A stretch of DNA of 26,786 nt from Candidatus Dormiibacterota bacterium (lineage in GTDB: Bacteria > Chloroflexota > Dormibacteria > UBA8260 > Bog-877): positions 1 to 26,786 of the forward strand of contig PLTL01000233.1 of NCBI GenBank assembly GCA_003164475.1, in the 5' to 3' direction. Each line of letters begins with the position of its first letter. Position 1 is the first letter of the stretch. The position numbers were made by a program, and so were the translations under genes. The notes beneath the pieces are model-generated. The model did no database searches and had not been told where the DNA came from. It saw nothing but the letters and a program-made list of their open reading frames with translations. This document shows, one piece after another, positions 15,317 through 23,444 of the stretch.

Positions 15317-15390
15317 TGGAGGCGACTCCGGGAATCGAACCCGGGATCGCGGTTTTGCAGACCGCTGCCTTACCACTTGGCTAAGTCGCC
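15317..15390 (-). tRNA. tRNA-Cys (anticodon GCA), CCA encoded
   Basis: On the minus strand GGCGACT (15390 downward) pairs with AGTCGCC. Discriminator T and an encoded CCA (15317-15319) follow. The anticodon arm is GCGGT-CTGCAAA-ACCGC with anticodon GCA, and the T arm is CCGGG-TTCGATT-CCCGG. U73 as discriminator is a cysteine identity element. All arms are intact and the variable loop is short. Confidence 0.96.
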
Positions 15391-15489
15391 CCGCTCCGGC
15401 GGAATTGTACCCGCCGCCCCCCCACCACTCAGTCTCAACGGTCGGCGCGGCCACTGCAGCCGTCAGGCCCCAGGGGCCAGCCAGGGATC

Positions 15490-15663
15490 TTGGAGCTGCC
15501 TCAGGGAAGGGTGGAGGCAGTCCTCCTGTGCCGCCATGGCGCCGTGGCCGAACTGATCGTGGTCCGGCCGGATCGGCTCAACGCGATCGTCCGGGAGGTG
15601 TCCACCCAACCCTGCGAGCGTCTGGAGTGGGTGGGCCGACTCGGCAAGGTCGCTGCCAGGTGA
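15490..15663 (+). CDS. Possible small protein, 57 residues, unknown
   Basis: This short frame runs from TTG 15490 (AGGG about 6 bases upstream) or GTG 15511 to TGA 15661-15663. It contains VEAVLLCRHGAVAELIVV and then RLEWVGRLGKVAAR. Codon use is strongly G/C at third positions and the composition is protein-like, unlike other frames in this gap. I do not recognise a family. It could be an intact small protein or the end of a decayed gene. Confidence 0.35.
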   Translation: MELPQGRVEAVLLCRHGAVAELIVVRPDRLNAIVREVSTQPCERLEWVGRLGKVAAR

Positions 15664-16406
15664 TCACCCGAGACGGCTGCGGATCACGCTCGGGGCGGAC
15701 CCGGCCCGGAGCCGGCAACGCCGCAGCGCTGTGCCGGGGACGCGGGAGACTGGTCGCGGTGCGGCACACGCCGCTGGCGACCCTGATCCTGAAAGTCCCA
15801 ACCACGAGTCGGTGGCCGCGGTCGGGCCGAGGCCGATTTCACCCTGGATCTGGCTGCGAGCCCCCGGCTCACCGGCGAGAGCGCCTGGGGCCGGCGCGGC
15901 CTGGCAAGGTTGGATGGAACGCCTGGCTCCGGCTCCTCGTCCCGCTGGCTCCACCAGCTCGTCCTTGGACAGCTTGAGCGGATGGCCAGGAGGCACACTG
16001 CTCCAGATGCGGTGCTCTCCTCAGGCCGAGAGCCGAGATCGGGAGGAGATCTTCAGCCGGTGCCGCGGGCTCGGATCTGGGCCAGGGCCAGCCGCTGCTG
16101 GCGGGGCTCCGCCTGCAGCCCGAGGGGCACCTCGGGCCGGACGCTCTGGAAGTGCCTTTGGCGATCGCCACGCTGAGCCGACGCCCGGCGACCCACGAGC
16201 TGCTTGCTGTGCGCGGCACCTCTATCTCAGCGGCGTCGCGGTCGGCTAGCCGGCCTGGCGTCGGCCACCGGTCGGCTAGTCGTCTTCGCGGCACCGGCCG
16301 AGCTCAAGCCGACACCTCGCACGCTCGACCCGCCTCCGCCGCGCTGATCCAGGAGCGTGGATCCGCGAAGGTCGCACCCCCCCTCGCGGCGATAGACTTG
16401 AGCGCG
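15664..16406. other. Gap of about 740 bases without an identifiable gene
   Basis: All six frames here lack domains that I recognise. A plus-strand stretch near 15831-16080 has gene-like third-position bias (ADFTLDLAASPRLTGESAWG, then SRWLHQLVLGQLERMARR) but no start, and it is broken on both sides. The stretch therefore looks like an eroded gene. A near-direct repeat GGTCGGCTAG occurs twice around 16240-16280. The 3' end should contain the promoter of the sugar-biosynthesis operon that starts at 16407. Confidence 0.4.
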
Positions 16407-17381
16407 ATGTCGCAGTCAGCATTGGGAATCGCATCCCCACTCCGCTTCGCTCTTGTGGGGGCCGGGTCCATGGGCGCCAATCACGCCAGAGTCGTCAAGT
16501 CTGACCCCCAATGCCGCTTGGTCGAAGTCATCGACGTTGACATGGCCGCCGCCCGGAAGTTGGCGGCGACATACGGGTCCCAGTACGGAGATTCGCTTGG
16601 CCGGATCGACGGTATCGACGCGGCGATCGTCGCCAGCTCCACCGACAGCCACTTCGAGCCGGTCCGGACATTCCTCGAAGCGGGCATTCCCACCCTCGTG
16701 GAGAAACCGGTCGCGACCTCGCTCGACCAGGTCCAGCGAGTGGTGGACATCGCCGCAAGCACCGGAACCCCCCTCATGTGTGGATTCGTCGAACGGTTCA
16801 ATCCAGTGGTAGCCACTTCGAAGCAGCTCATCAACGATGACATATTCCACATTCGCACTCAGAGGCAATCGCCTCCGCCCGGCCGCTACTCCTCCAACGC
16901 CGTCTGGGATCTCCTGATTCACGACCTCGACCTGGTCCTCGGCTACTTCGGCCCCGGGGCGTGGTCCTCACTAAGTGCAGTGGGTTTCGTGGACAAGTCC
17001 ACGTCGTCCCTGGAATCAGCCGAAGCGACATTCGAGCTGCACGGGGCGATCGCCAGCACCATGTGCAGCCGCCTCTGGCAGCGAAAGGTCCGCAGCATTC
17101 AGATAGCCACCTCCTCGACCGTGCTTGAGTTGGACCTCGTCCGACAGACCCTGACCATCTACAGGAACATCGCCCAGGAACAGTTCATTGGAGGCGCAAT
17201 GATCTATCGCTCGGCCACCACCGTGGACGTGCCCTTCGTGCGGCATGCGGGCGAGCCGCTCGCACTGCAACTCCAACACTTCGTCGAGCTGATCAGGGGC
17301 ACCGTCGACGCGGAGGAGGAGCGAACGAGCATCCTTCCCCCTCATGCTCTCGCCGAGACAATCGTCACATTATGCGCATAG
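16407..17381 (+). CDS. wlbA: Gfo/Idh/MocA-family sugar-nucleotide dehydrogenase (WlbA/WbpB-like)
   Basis: This 324-residue protein has an N-terminal Rossmann fold (FALVGAGSMGANHARVV, 14-30), the EKP motif (Glu99-Lys100-Pro101) that places the catalytic/cofactor-binding Lys, and a C-terminal domain with GFVERFNPVV and WDLLIHDLDLVL (Asp173 region). The next genes encode a DegT aminotransferase and a hexapeptide acetyltransferase. That set matches WlbA/WbpB, which oxidises C3 of UDP-N-acetylglucosaminuronate before transamination. The start ATG at 16407 is followed by a short leader before the Rossmann motif; the frame is open farther upstream, but that part is not protein-like. The gene overlaps the next by ten bases. 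The family is firm; the exact substrate is inferred from context. Confidence 0.82.
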   Translation: MSQSALGIASPLRFALVGAGSMGANHARVVKSDPQCRLVEVIDVDMAAARKLAATYGSQYGDSLGRIDGIDAAIVASSTDSHFEPVRTFLEAGIPTLVEKPVATSLDQVQRVVDIAASTGTPLMCGFVERFNPVVATSKQLINDDIFHIRTQRQSPPPGRYSSNAVWDLLIHDLDLVLGYFGPGAWSSLSAVGFVDKSTSSLESAEATFELHGAIASTMCSRLWQRKVRSIQIATSSTVLELDLVRQTLTIYRNIAQEQFIGGAMIYRSATTVDVPFVRHAGEPLALQLQHFVELIRGTVDAEEERTSILPPHALAETIVTLCA

Positions 17382-18478
17382 CCATTTCGCAAGTCAGCAT
17401 CGGCGCCGAGGAGAGAGAGCTCGTCGAGAAAGTCCTTCTGAGCGGCAACCTCGCCCAGGGGAAGTTCGTTGCGGAACTTGAAGCGAGGTTTGCCGATCTC
17501 GCTCAAGCTGCGCATGTCGTCGCCACGTCCTCTGGGACGACCGCCCTCCAGCTAGCTCTCGAGGTTGCGGGCGTGGGACCGGGAGACGAGGTGGTCACGT
17601 CGCCTTTCACCTTTGTTGCCACCTTGAATGCAATCCTCGGCCGTGGCGCGGTGGCCAGGCTGGTGGACATCGATCCGGTCACCTTCAATGTTGTCCCAGA
17701 GCTCGTCGAGGCCGCACTCGGAGCGCGGACGAAGGCCCTCATGCCAGTCCATCTGTATGGCCTGCCGGCCGATATGGGACGGATCGGAAGTCTGGCACAC
17801 CAATACGGCCTCAGGGTCGTCGAGGACGCTGCTCAGGCTCACCTGGCGACGCAGGGCGACTACCATGTGGGCACAGAGGATCTGGGCTGCTTCTCCCTCT
17901 ACGCGACCAAGAACCTCCCCGCCGGGGAAGGCGGCCTTGTCACGGCTCGGGACGAGGCTGACGCCGACCGGCTGAGGGTCCTCCGGAATCAGGGAATGCG
18001 TGCCAGGTACGAATACGTGGCGGTGGGTTACAACTATCGGCTGACCGACTTGGCCGCCGCCGTGGCGCTGGGCCAACTCACCCGTATCGCACAGATCATG
18101 GATGCGCGAAGGCGCAATGCCGAGTTTCTCACCTCGGCGCTCCAGCACATCCCTGGGCTGATCACGCCCCAGGTACCATCGGGTTACACACACGTTTGGC
18201 ATCAGTACACCGTGCGTGTAACCGCCGAGGCCCCACTCACCCGCGATCAACTCGGTACCGCCCTCGACGCCAAGGGCATCGGGACTGGTGTCTACTACCC
18301 CAAGGTCTTGGTAGACCACCCCATCTTCGCGGAGCACCCCGGTGTCCTTGCCGATGAGCTGCCCGTCGCCCGCCAACTGGCAACCGAAGTGATCTCCCTC
18401 CCCGTCCATCAGGGGCTGAGTCTGGTGGACCTAGGCCGCATCGCGACCGCGGTGAGGGCGAGTTTCGAGGGCGAGTGA
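17372..18478 (+). CDS. wbpE: DegT/DnrJ/EryC1/StrS-family PLP aminotransferase (WbpE-like)
   Basis: This 368-residue fold-type I aminotransferase has TSSGTTALQLAL (52-63, phosphate-binding loop), PFTFVATLNAIL, VEDAAQAH (150-157) with the Asp that contacts the PLP ring nitrogen, and Lys180 in SLYATKNLPAGEGG as the Schiff-base lysine. Typical C-terminal features are GYNYRLTDLAAAVALGQL and the WHQYTVRV region. In this operon it most likely adds the 3-amino group to the 3-keto sugar made by the preceding dehydrogenase, using glutamate. The ATG lies inside the end of the dehydrogenase gene (10-base overlap), and the following glycosyltransferase GTG directly abuts its stop, so the three are translationally linked. 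Other DegT enzymes act on 4-keto sugars; the gene context argues for 3-keto here. Confidence 0.85.
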   Translation: MRIAISQVSIGAEERELVEKVLLSGNLAQGKFVAELEARFADLAQAAHVVATSSGTTALQLALEVAGVGPGDEVVTSPFTFVATLNAILGRGAVARLVDIDPVTFNVVPELVEAALGARTKALMPVHLYGLPADMGRIGSLAHQYGLRVVEDAAQAHLATQGDYHVGTEDLGCFSLYATKNLPAGEGGLVTARDEADADRLRVLRNQGMRARYEYVAVGYNYRLTDLAAAVALGQLTRIAQIMDARRRNAEFLTSALQHIPGLITPQVPSGYTHVWHQYTVRVTAEAPLTRDQLGTALDAKGIGTGVYYPKVLVDHPIFAEHPGVLADELPVARQLATEVISLPVHQGLSLVDLGRIATAVRASFEGE

Positions 18479-19231
18479 GTGTTCCTCGGCCGTCGGGTGG
18501 CCGCCATCATCCCAGCCTTCAATGAGGAGCGTCACATAGCCGGCGTCCTGGCCAACATGCCCGACTTCGTCGACCACATGATCGTCATCGACGACAAGAG
18601 CACCGACCAGACGGTCAAGGTGGTCTCTGAGCTGGTGGATCCCCGGATCGTGCTCATCTGCCAACCCAGCAACCAGGGATTGGGCAGCGCCCTCGTCTCC
18701 GGCTACAAGCAGGCCCTCGCCCTGCAAGCCGATGTGGTCGTGGTTATGGCAGGTGATGACCAGATGGATCCCGGCTATCTTCCCGCGCTGCTCGAGCCGA
18801 TCTGCACCGGCTCAGCCGATGTCACCAAGGGCAACCGTTTCAGCTCCCGAGCATCCCTGCGAACGATGCCGACGAACCGGATCATCGGTAGCCTCGTCCT
18901 CACCTGGCTCACCCGACTGGCCTCCGGCTATTCGCAGCTGCAGGATTCCCAAAATGGGTACGTTGCGATCTCCACCAGGGCTCTCAGGATGGTTTCGCTT
19001 GCCTCCTTGGCCCACGGGTACTCGGTGGAGAACGCGATGCTCATCGAGCTCGGCCGCATCAGAGCGAGGCTGGTCGACGTTCCCATTCCCGCCCGGTACG
19101 GAACCGAGACCTCAAAGATGAGATTGGCAAGGGATGGGCCGGCCATCCTAGGCACCATTCTCCTTGGCGTGGCCAAGCGCGTCGGGAGGCTGGACCGGAG
19201 ACGGCGCGGCAAACGGCCTGTGCGCCTCTAG
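18479..19231 (+). CDS. Family 2 glycosyltransferase (polyprenyl-phosphate/DPM1-like)
   Basis: This 250-residue GT-A-fold transferase has AAIIPAFNEERHIAGVL (8-24), IDDKSTDQT (37-45), NQGLGSAL and the metal/nucleotide motif AGDDQMDPGYL (91-101, Asp93-Asp94). The sequence QDSQNGYVAIS lies in the acceptor region, as in DPM1-like enzymes that transfer a sugar to polyprenyl phosphate. It ends in a very basic tail (RLDRRRRGKRPVRL) and has no multi-spanning C-terminal domain. The GTG start abuts the stop of the aminotransferase gene. It sits between sugar-synthesis genes, so it probably uses the modified sugar or adds the next residue of the glycan. The substrate is not predictable. Confidence 0.83.
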   Translation: MFLGRRVAAIIPAFNEERHIAGVLANMPDFVDHMIVIDDKSTDQTVKVVSELVDPRIVLICQPSNQGLGSALVSGYKQALALQADVVVVMAGDDQMDPGYLPALLEPICTGSADVTKGNRFSSRASLRTMPTNRIIGSLVLTWLTRLASGYSQLQDSQNGYVAISTRALRMVSLASLAHGYSVENAMLIELGRIRARLVDVPIPARYGTETSKMRLARDGPAILGTILLGVAKRVGRLDRRRRGKRPVRL

Positions 19232-19238
19232 GCGTGAA

Positions 19239-19766
19239 ATGACATTCGTCCATCCAACCGCAATCGTCGAAGATGACGTCACCCTCGGGAACGATGTCAA
19301 GGTGTGGCACTTCGTCCATATTCGATCCGGCGCCCGTGTGGGAGACAGAACCCAGATCGGCAAGTCGTGCTATGTGGACACTGACGTGCAGATCGGAACC
19401 GGCTGCAAGATCCAGAACTTCGTCTCCATCTACGCCGGCGTCACCCTCCAGGATGACGTCTTCGTGGGTCCCAGTGTCACCTTCACCAACGACTTGAGGC
19501 CACGCGCCTTCGGTGAGTGGGAGCGTGTCGACACAGTGGTCAAGAAGGGGGCATCCCTGGGCGCGAACGCCACGATCGTCTGCGGCAACGACGTCGGTGA
19601 GTACGCCATGGTCGCTGCTGGCAGCGTAGTAACACGGCCCGTGGGAGACTACGAGCTGGTCGCCGGAATCCCCGCTCGCCGGATTGGGTACGTCTGCAGG
19701 TGCGGGAAGAGGCTGACCGAGAGAACCGAGTCCTGCTCCCACGGGCAAGGGCAGGAGTCGAGATGA
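19239..19766 (+). CDS. wbpD: Left-handed beta-helix N-acetyltransferase (WbpD-like)
   Basis: This 175-residue protein is built of hexapeptide repeats: HPTAIVEDDVTLGNDVKVWH, then RVGDRTQIGKSC and the stretch IQNFVSIYAGVTLQDDVFVG. It carries the WbpD-type segment PSVTFTNDLRPRAF and later AMVAAGSVVTRPV and VAGIPARRIGYV. WbpD acetylates the 3-amino group of UDP-2-acetamido-3-amino-glucuronate, which would complete UDP-2,3-diacetamido-2,3-dideoxy-glucuronic acid here. A small C-terminal CRCGKRL motif is typical of this subfamily. The ATG at 19239 is 7 bases after the glycosyltransferase stop; an upstream in-frame extension overlaps that gene and is not protein-like. It is the last gene of the operon, followed by a 444-base gap. 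Confidence 0.83.
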   Translation: MTFVHPTAIVEDDVTLGNDVKVWHFVHIRSGARVGDRTQIGKSCYVDTDVQIGTGCKIQNFVSIYAGVTLQDDVFVGPSVTFTNDLRPRAFGEWERVDTVVKKGASLGANATIVCGNDVGEYAMVAAGSVVTRPVGDYELVAGIPARRIGYVCRCGKRLTERTESCSHGQGQESR

Positions 19767-20210
19767 GGGCGTCGAGACTGTTGGCCAGTACCCGCACGAC
19801 CGGAGGGTCTCGATTCGCCGGTTGGCCCGAGTTGTCGCGTCGGCTCATAGCGGGAGACGCGCTTGCGATTCCATCACAGGCGACGGGGCCGGCGCAGCAG
19901 CGACGCCCCAGAAGTGGGGGCCGTCGCCCCGGGCCTAGTCGGCACACAACGATGCGCTCAGCGGGAAGTACTGAGTCGTCGCAGTCGCGTTCTTGGTCAG
20001 AATGCGACGTTTCTCGGGATGCCGCATGGAAGCAAGGTCCTGCGCCCGCTGCCGTGGCAGCGTTCCAGGCTGAGCCGACCTACTCCCCGAGTTCGGGGAG
20101 ACCGCAGCCATGGGCGGGCGTCGCTCCCACCGATGACATGGCGCGTGCGCCGAAGTCCGACACGGCAGCGAGGCGACGGGGCAAGCGAACCACACCGAGG
20201 ATCATGGGGC
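19767..20210. other. Intergenic stretch, no clear gene
   Basis: These 444 bases separate the acetyltransferase from the DUF2142 gene. Open frames on both strands give Arg/Ser/Pro-rich translations without domains. GC content is slightly lower than in the core genes. The promoter for the membrane protein gene probably lies in the 3' part, but I cannot point to boxes. Confidence 0.35.
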
Positions 20211-21770
20211 GTGAGTAACGCCGATATGCCCGGAACCGGGGCGAGGGATGCGTCCGGCGGGCGCCCGGGTAGTCCAAACCCCCGCGGCGCTGTTCCGATC
20301 GTTGCGTTCCTCCGTCGCCGGGAAGGCGCACTCGAAGTGCCGACACGGCTAGTCGTGCTGCTCTTCGTGGCCATCTCTGTGGTCGCACTCACCCTCAGCA
20401 TCATGCTCACTCCCCCGGGTCAGGTCCCGGACGCCGGCATGCAATTCGACCGGGCCGTGGAGGTGTCTCAGGGCAGCTTGATCGGCCTGGTCCGGGATGG
20501 GAACTCTGGCGACTTCCTCCCCAAGGGCGTCGTCACATTTGAGATGGCGTTCGCCCCAATTCCCACCCACCCAGCAGCGAAGGTGACGCGGTCGGAGCTC
20601 CGAGAGGCGGATCGTAGCGTGTGGGGTCGAGCGCAACAGTTCGTGATCTTCGGAGGTACCACAGAATACCCACCGTTCGCCTACCTGCCAGGAGCACTGG
20701 CCGTGTGGCTCGCCAGAATCTTCAGCAGCCGAGTCATCGTCGCGTACTACATGCTGGAGTGCTTCAACGCCATCGTGTTTGTGGCACTGATGGGGTGGGC
20801 GCTGACTCTCTTCCGCGGCATCGCAACATCTCTTCTGGCTGCCGTGGCTTTGTTGCCCATGACCATCGCACTTGCAGGTTCTCCCTCGACCGACGGGATC
20901 ATCATCGGTCTGGCCGCGGTTTTTGCCGGAGTCGTTTACCGCGAGCTGGCGGACGATCCTCCACATCTCACTGGCCGGGCCGAGATCGTCGTGGACCGCC
21001 GACGAGGCCTGGCGGGATGGGTGCCGGCACTGTCGCTGCCAGAGTGGGGAGCGGTGTGCGCTCTGAGTGTGGCCGTGCTAGCCAAGCCAGCCTACTTCCC
21101 TCTGGTTCTAGCGATCGGTGCCGTCCAAGCGAGGCAGCACGATCTACTGCGATATGTGCAGCGGGTTGTGCCAGTGGCAGCGCTGATGGGTGCAGTGCTG
21201 GCGGCGTGGTACCTACTTGGGGCGCGCTTCCAAGGTGCCTACGCCGTAGCTGGACCGGGAGTGTCTCCGGTCGCTCAGATTAGGTTTATCCTGACGCACC
21301 CTGTGCGCATCGCCCACGTCGCTGAGGCAACCCTCAACTCGCAGAGTGTCTTCTACTGGCATAGTTTCGTCGGCATCCTCGGTTGGCTTGACACGCCGCT
21401 TGAGTCGTGGCTGTACCTGAGCATCCTAGTCGCCTTTGGCGTACTGCTCGTCATTCGACTCGTCTCCGGCAACATCGACTGGTCAGCGTTGCTATGCTGC
21501 GCCGGGGCAGGTATTCTAGCCTCTGCTCTCGTGTTCATCACGCTGTATGTGGACTGGACCCCGGTGGGCTCCTTGGCAGTCCGAGGCGTTCAGGGGCGAT
21601 ACTTCTTGCCGGTCGCGCCGGTGATCATTGCCGCCCTAGGAGTCGACCGGGCGCGGGTGGCCTGGGCAACGGTGTGGTGGCGTGTTAGCGCCGCCGCCTG
21701 GCTCGCGATGGCGTGGCTCGCGGTCGGTGGGGCCAGCGCCGCCTTGCTTGGACGATACTGGCTGACCTAG
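20211..21770 (+). CDS. DUF2142-family polytopic membrane protein
   Basis: This protein has about 519 residues. After a short cytoplasmic Gly/Pro-rich start there is a first membrane helix (LVVLLFVAISVVALTLSIML), a large external loop with PDAGMQFDRAVEVSQG and GTTEYPPFAYLPGALAVWLA, then about ten more helices. Near the C-terminus is VRGVQGRYFLPVAPVIIAAL, the 'GxQGRYFLP' signature of DUF2142. Members occur in surface-polysaccharide clusters and resemble membrane glycosyltransferases of the GT-C type; a glycan-assembly role is inferred. GTG 20211 is used because the frame before it is Arg-rich and not protein-like; ATG 20226 is an alternative. It follows the sugar operon on the same strand and is followed by a transposase remnant. 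Confidence 0.78.
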   Translation: MSNADMPGTGARDASGGRPGSPNPRGAVPIVAFLRRREGALEVPTRLVVLLFVAISVVALTLSIMLTPPGQVPDAGMQFDRAVEVSQGSLIGLVRDGNSGDFLPKGVVTFEMAFAPIPTHPAAKVTRSELREADRSVWGRAQQFVIFGGTTEYPPFAYLPGALAVWLARIFSSRVIVAYYMLECFNAIVFVALMGWALTLFRGIATSLLAAVALLPMTIALAGSPSTDGIIIGLAAVFAGVVYRELADDPPHLTGRAEIVVDRRRGLAGWVPALSLPEWGAVCALSVAVLAKPAYFPLVLAIGAVQARQHDLLRYVQRVVPVAALMGAVLAAWYLLGARFQGAYAVAGPGVSPVAQIRFILTHPVRIAHVAEATLNSQSVFYWHSFVGILGWLDTPLESWLYLSILVAFGVLLVIRLVSGNIDWSALLCCAGAGILASALVFITLYVDWTPVGSLAVRGVQGRYFLPVAPVIIAALGVDRARVAWATVWWRVSAAAWLAMAWLAVGGASAALLGRYWLT

Positions 21771-21809
21771 GTCGGTCCTTCGGCACGTGCCCGTGGGGCC
21801 GAGAGGGCG

Positions 21810-22045
21810 GAATTGCGACGCCCCGTCGAGGTGTACTTCCCCGAAAGGGGGGCGAGGTTGAGATCGTCGACTCCCGCCCCCTGGGGGACACCCTGGTGCT
21901 GGACCAGCTCTGGCGCGAGCAGGGCATCCACCAGAGCCTCAAGCAGCTGCTGGCCGGGAGAAGACTCGATCCTAGGGTGGACACAGGTCCAGGTTCCCTC
22001 CGGCCGTTCGCGAACGACTTCGGCACAGCGCGTTGTGTGAGCAAG
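21810..22045 (+). pseudogene. IS1634-type transposase fragment
   Basis: The plus-strand frame from 21851 reads VEIVDSRPLGDTLVLDQLWR, then EQGIHQSLKQLLAGRRLD. This matches the N-terminal region of IS1634/IS4-like transposases ('SRPYG..LVLDRLWRELG...L..L..GRR'). The expected continuation ('DVERALFALVANR...PSSKLA') is only dimly visible and shifts frame (LCEQARACPV in one frame, CVSKPELA in another). There is no start, no catalytic DDE part, and no terminal inverted repeats that I can see. It is a dead remnant between the DUF2142 gene and the convergent methyltransferase gene. Confidence 0.6.
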
Positions 22046-22082
22046 CCAGAGCTTGCCCGGTCGTCCAACGACTCAGTACAAC

Positions 22083-22949
22083 CTACTCTGCCCGCCTGCG
22101 AGTCTTGGCCCAGAGCGCTCGCAGGCGTCTGGTGAACCTGAATGTCTTCGTGCTCCTCAGAGCCGCAAGCTCAGCTTCTGCCTCGCTGGCGTCCTGGCGC
22201 GCGCGCCAGACCTCTGCATACAGCTTGTCTCGGTGCTTTCGCACCTCGACCAGCTCGTGATGACTCCACCAGGCCCATCGCTCGTATCCGGAGACCACGG
22301 CCGGGACAAAGGCCATAGAACGGAACAGAATGGCTTGTGGCGAGATGAAGCTGGGGTCGAAGTCGACGTCCCGGTAGAAGCCATGGCAGGCGAAAAGCCC
22401 CACCCAGTACTCGCTGGGCCGCACATTCAGATGCGTCACCTCATCAAAGTGATCAGGAGTCGACGAGAAGAGGACCGCATCGGCGTGCCTGCAGAGATTA
22501 GCAACTGCAGCGGCCGTCTCTTGTGGGGGGAGATGCTCCAGTACCTCGATGCAACAAATGAGATCGTAGTCCTGTCCGAAATCCTCTGTCAGAGAACTGA
22601 CGCGACAGTAGGGCCGAACCTGTTCAGCCACCTGCGATATCGCCCAGGCCGAAACATCAACACCATCCGCCGCCACCCCTCGCGCCCTCAGTGCTCCCAC
22701 CAGAAACCCAATCGCGCAGCCGGCATCCAAAACGGTCAGTGGCTTGAGTCTTGTCAGAATCTCGCTGGCTATCCTACCAAACGACTCCTCCCACACTGGC
22801 TCACCCCATCGGTACGGGGGCGCCGTATCCTCAGGGCTCAACCGCAGGCTCGAGTAGTTCTCAAAGTATGCAGGGCCATAGTCGTCGCATGGCTCAGGAG
22901 GTCGTGGTGAGCCTTCCCTACCGCCCACATCATCGCTCGACTCTCGCAT
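22083..22949 (-). CDS. Class I SAM-dependent methyltransferase with C-terminal coiled coil
   Basis: This 288-residue protein has a Methyltransf_23-type core: motif I VLDAGCAIGFLVGALR (73-88), GVDVSAWAI (96-104, acidic residue after beta 2), and motif IV DLICCIEVLEHLPP (129-142). Beyond the core lie a Trp-rich stretch (GYERWAWWSH) and a helical, likely coiled-coil tail (about 235-270) ending TKTFRFTRRLRALW. Such tails are common in enzymes of O-antigen and other glycan assembly complexes. It probably methylates a sugar or chain end of the surface polysaccharide made by neighbouring glycosyltransferases (inference). The ATG at 22949 has GGAGGT about 11 bases upstream. Its stop lies next to the transposase remnant. 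Confidence 0.83.
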   Translation of the reverse strand: MRESSDDVGGREGSPRPPEPCDDYGPAYFENYSSLRLSPEDTAPPYRWGEPVWEESFGRIASEILTRLKPLTVLDAGCAIGFLVGALRARGVAADGVDVSAWAISQVAEQVRPYCRVSSLTEDFGQDYDLICCIEVLEHLPPQETAAAVANLCRHADAVLFSSTPDHFDEVTHLNVRPSEYWVGLFACHGFYRDVDFDPSFISPQAILFRSMAFVPAVVSGYERWAWWSHHELVEVRKHRDKLYAEVWRARQDASEAEAELAALRSTKTFRFTRRLRALWAKTRRRAE

Positions 22950-23444
22950 GGTCAGCCATCACCTCCACTCGGCCATGAACCAAACACGCCAGGCTCCGGG
23001 ACCAACCAGAATAGGAATCGCTGCGTCAAGGAAATAGCTCCTCGCTCTGTCCAACGGCTCCTTGCGGCGGCGACGGACGCCCCACCCCCGCCGTCGCGCT
23101 TTGGCGCCACTCGATCCGACTTCGGCCTGCGAACGTACTCGGTAAGCCCAGGCGGATGCCCAGCCCTGTGCCGTCCGCGGCGAGTACGGTCACCACCACG
23201 ACCCGAGAGTTCTGGACCCCACGGCCCTACCAACCTGTCCCGGCACTGAGCGGGACCCCGCATCCACGTCTCGATCCGTCGATCGAACCACTCCCAACTA
23301 GGCAACCCCGTGCCGCAATGATCTGGCCGCGCCAGCTTGAGCCTCGACGATCTGCTCCACCCGTCCCCCCATGCCGCCGTCGCATCTGAGGACGGTCCAG
23401 GGCCAAGCGGCGGCCCAGCGCACACCCACGCATGGCCACGGCCA
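22950..23444. other. Intergenic stretch, no clear gene
   Basis: These 495 bases lie between the second glycosyltransferase and the methyltransferase, both on the minus strand. The long minus-strand frame across it (to 23488) overlaps the end of the glycosyltransferase gene and is Arg/Gly/Pro-rich, with no domain, so I do not call it. A separate promoter for the methyltransferase could lie here. It may also hold eroded mobile DNA, but nothing is identifiable. Confidence 0.35.

Noticed and set aside
16230..16290. Short direct repeat GGTCGGCTAG as possible start of a CRISPR or iteron array
   Set aside because: Only two imperfect copies with no regular spacing; no further units.
19700..20218. 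Plus-strand 172-codon frame between the acetyltransferase and DUF2142 genes
   Set aside because: Ser/Arg/Pro-rich translation without hydrophobic core or motif; its start lies inside the acetyltransferase gene in another frame.
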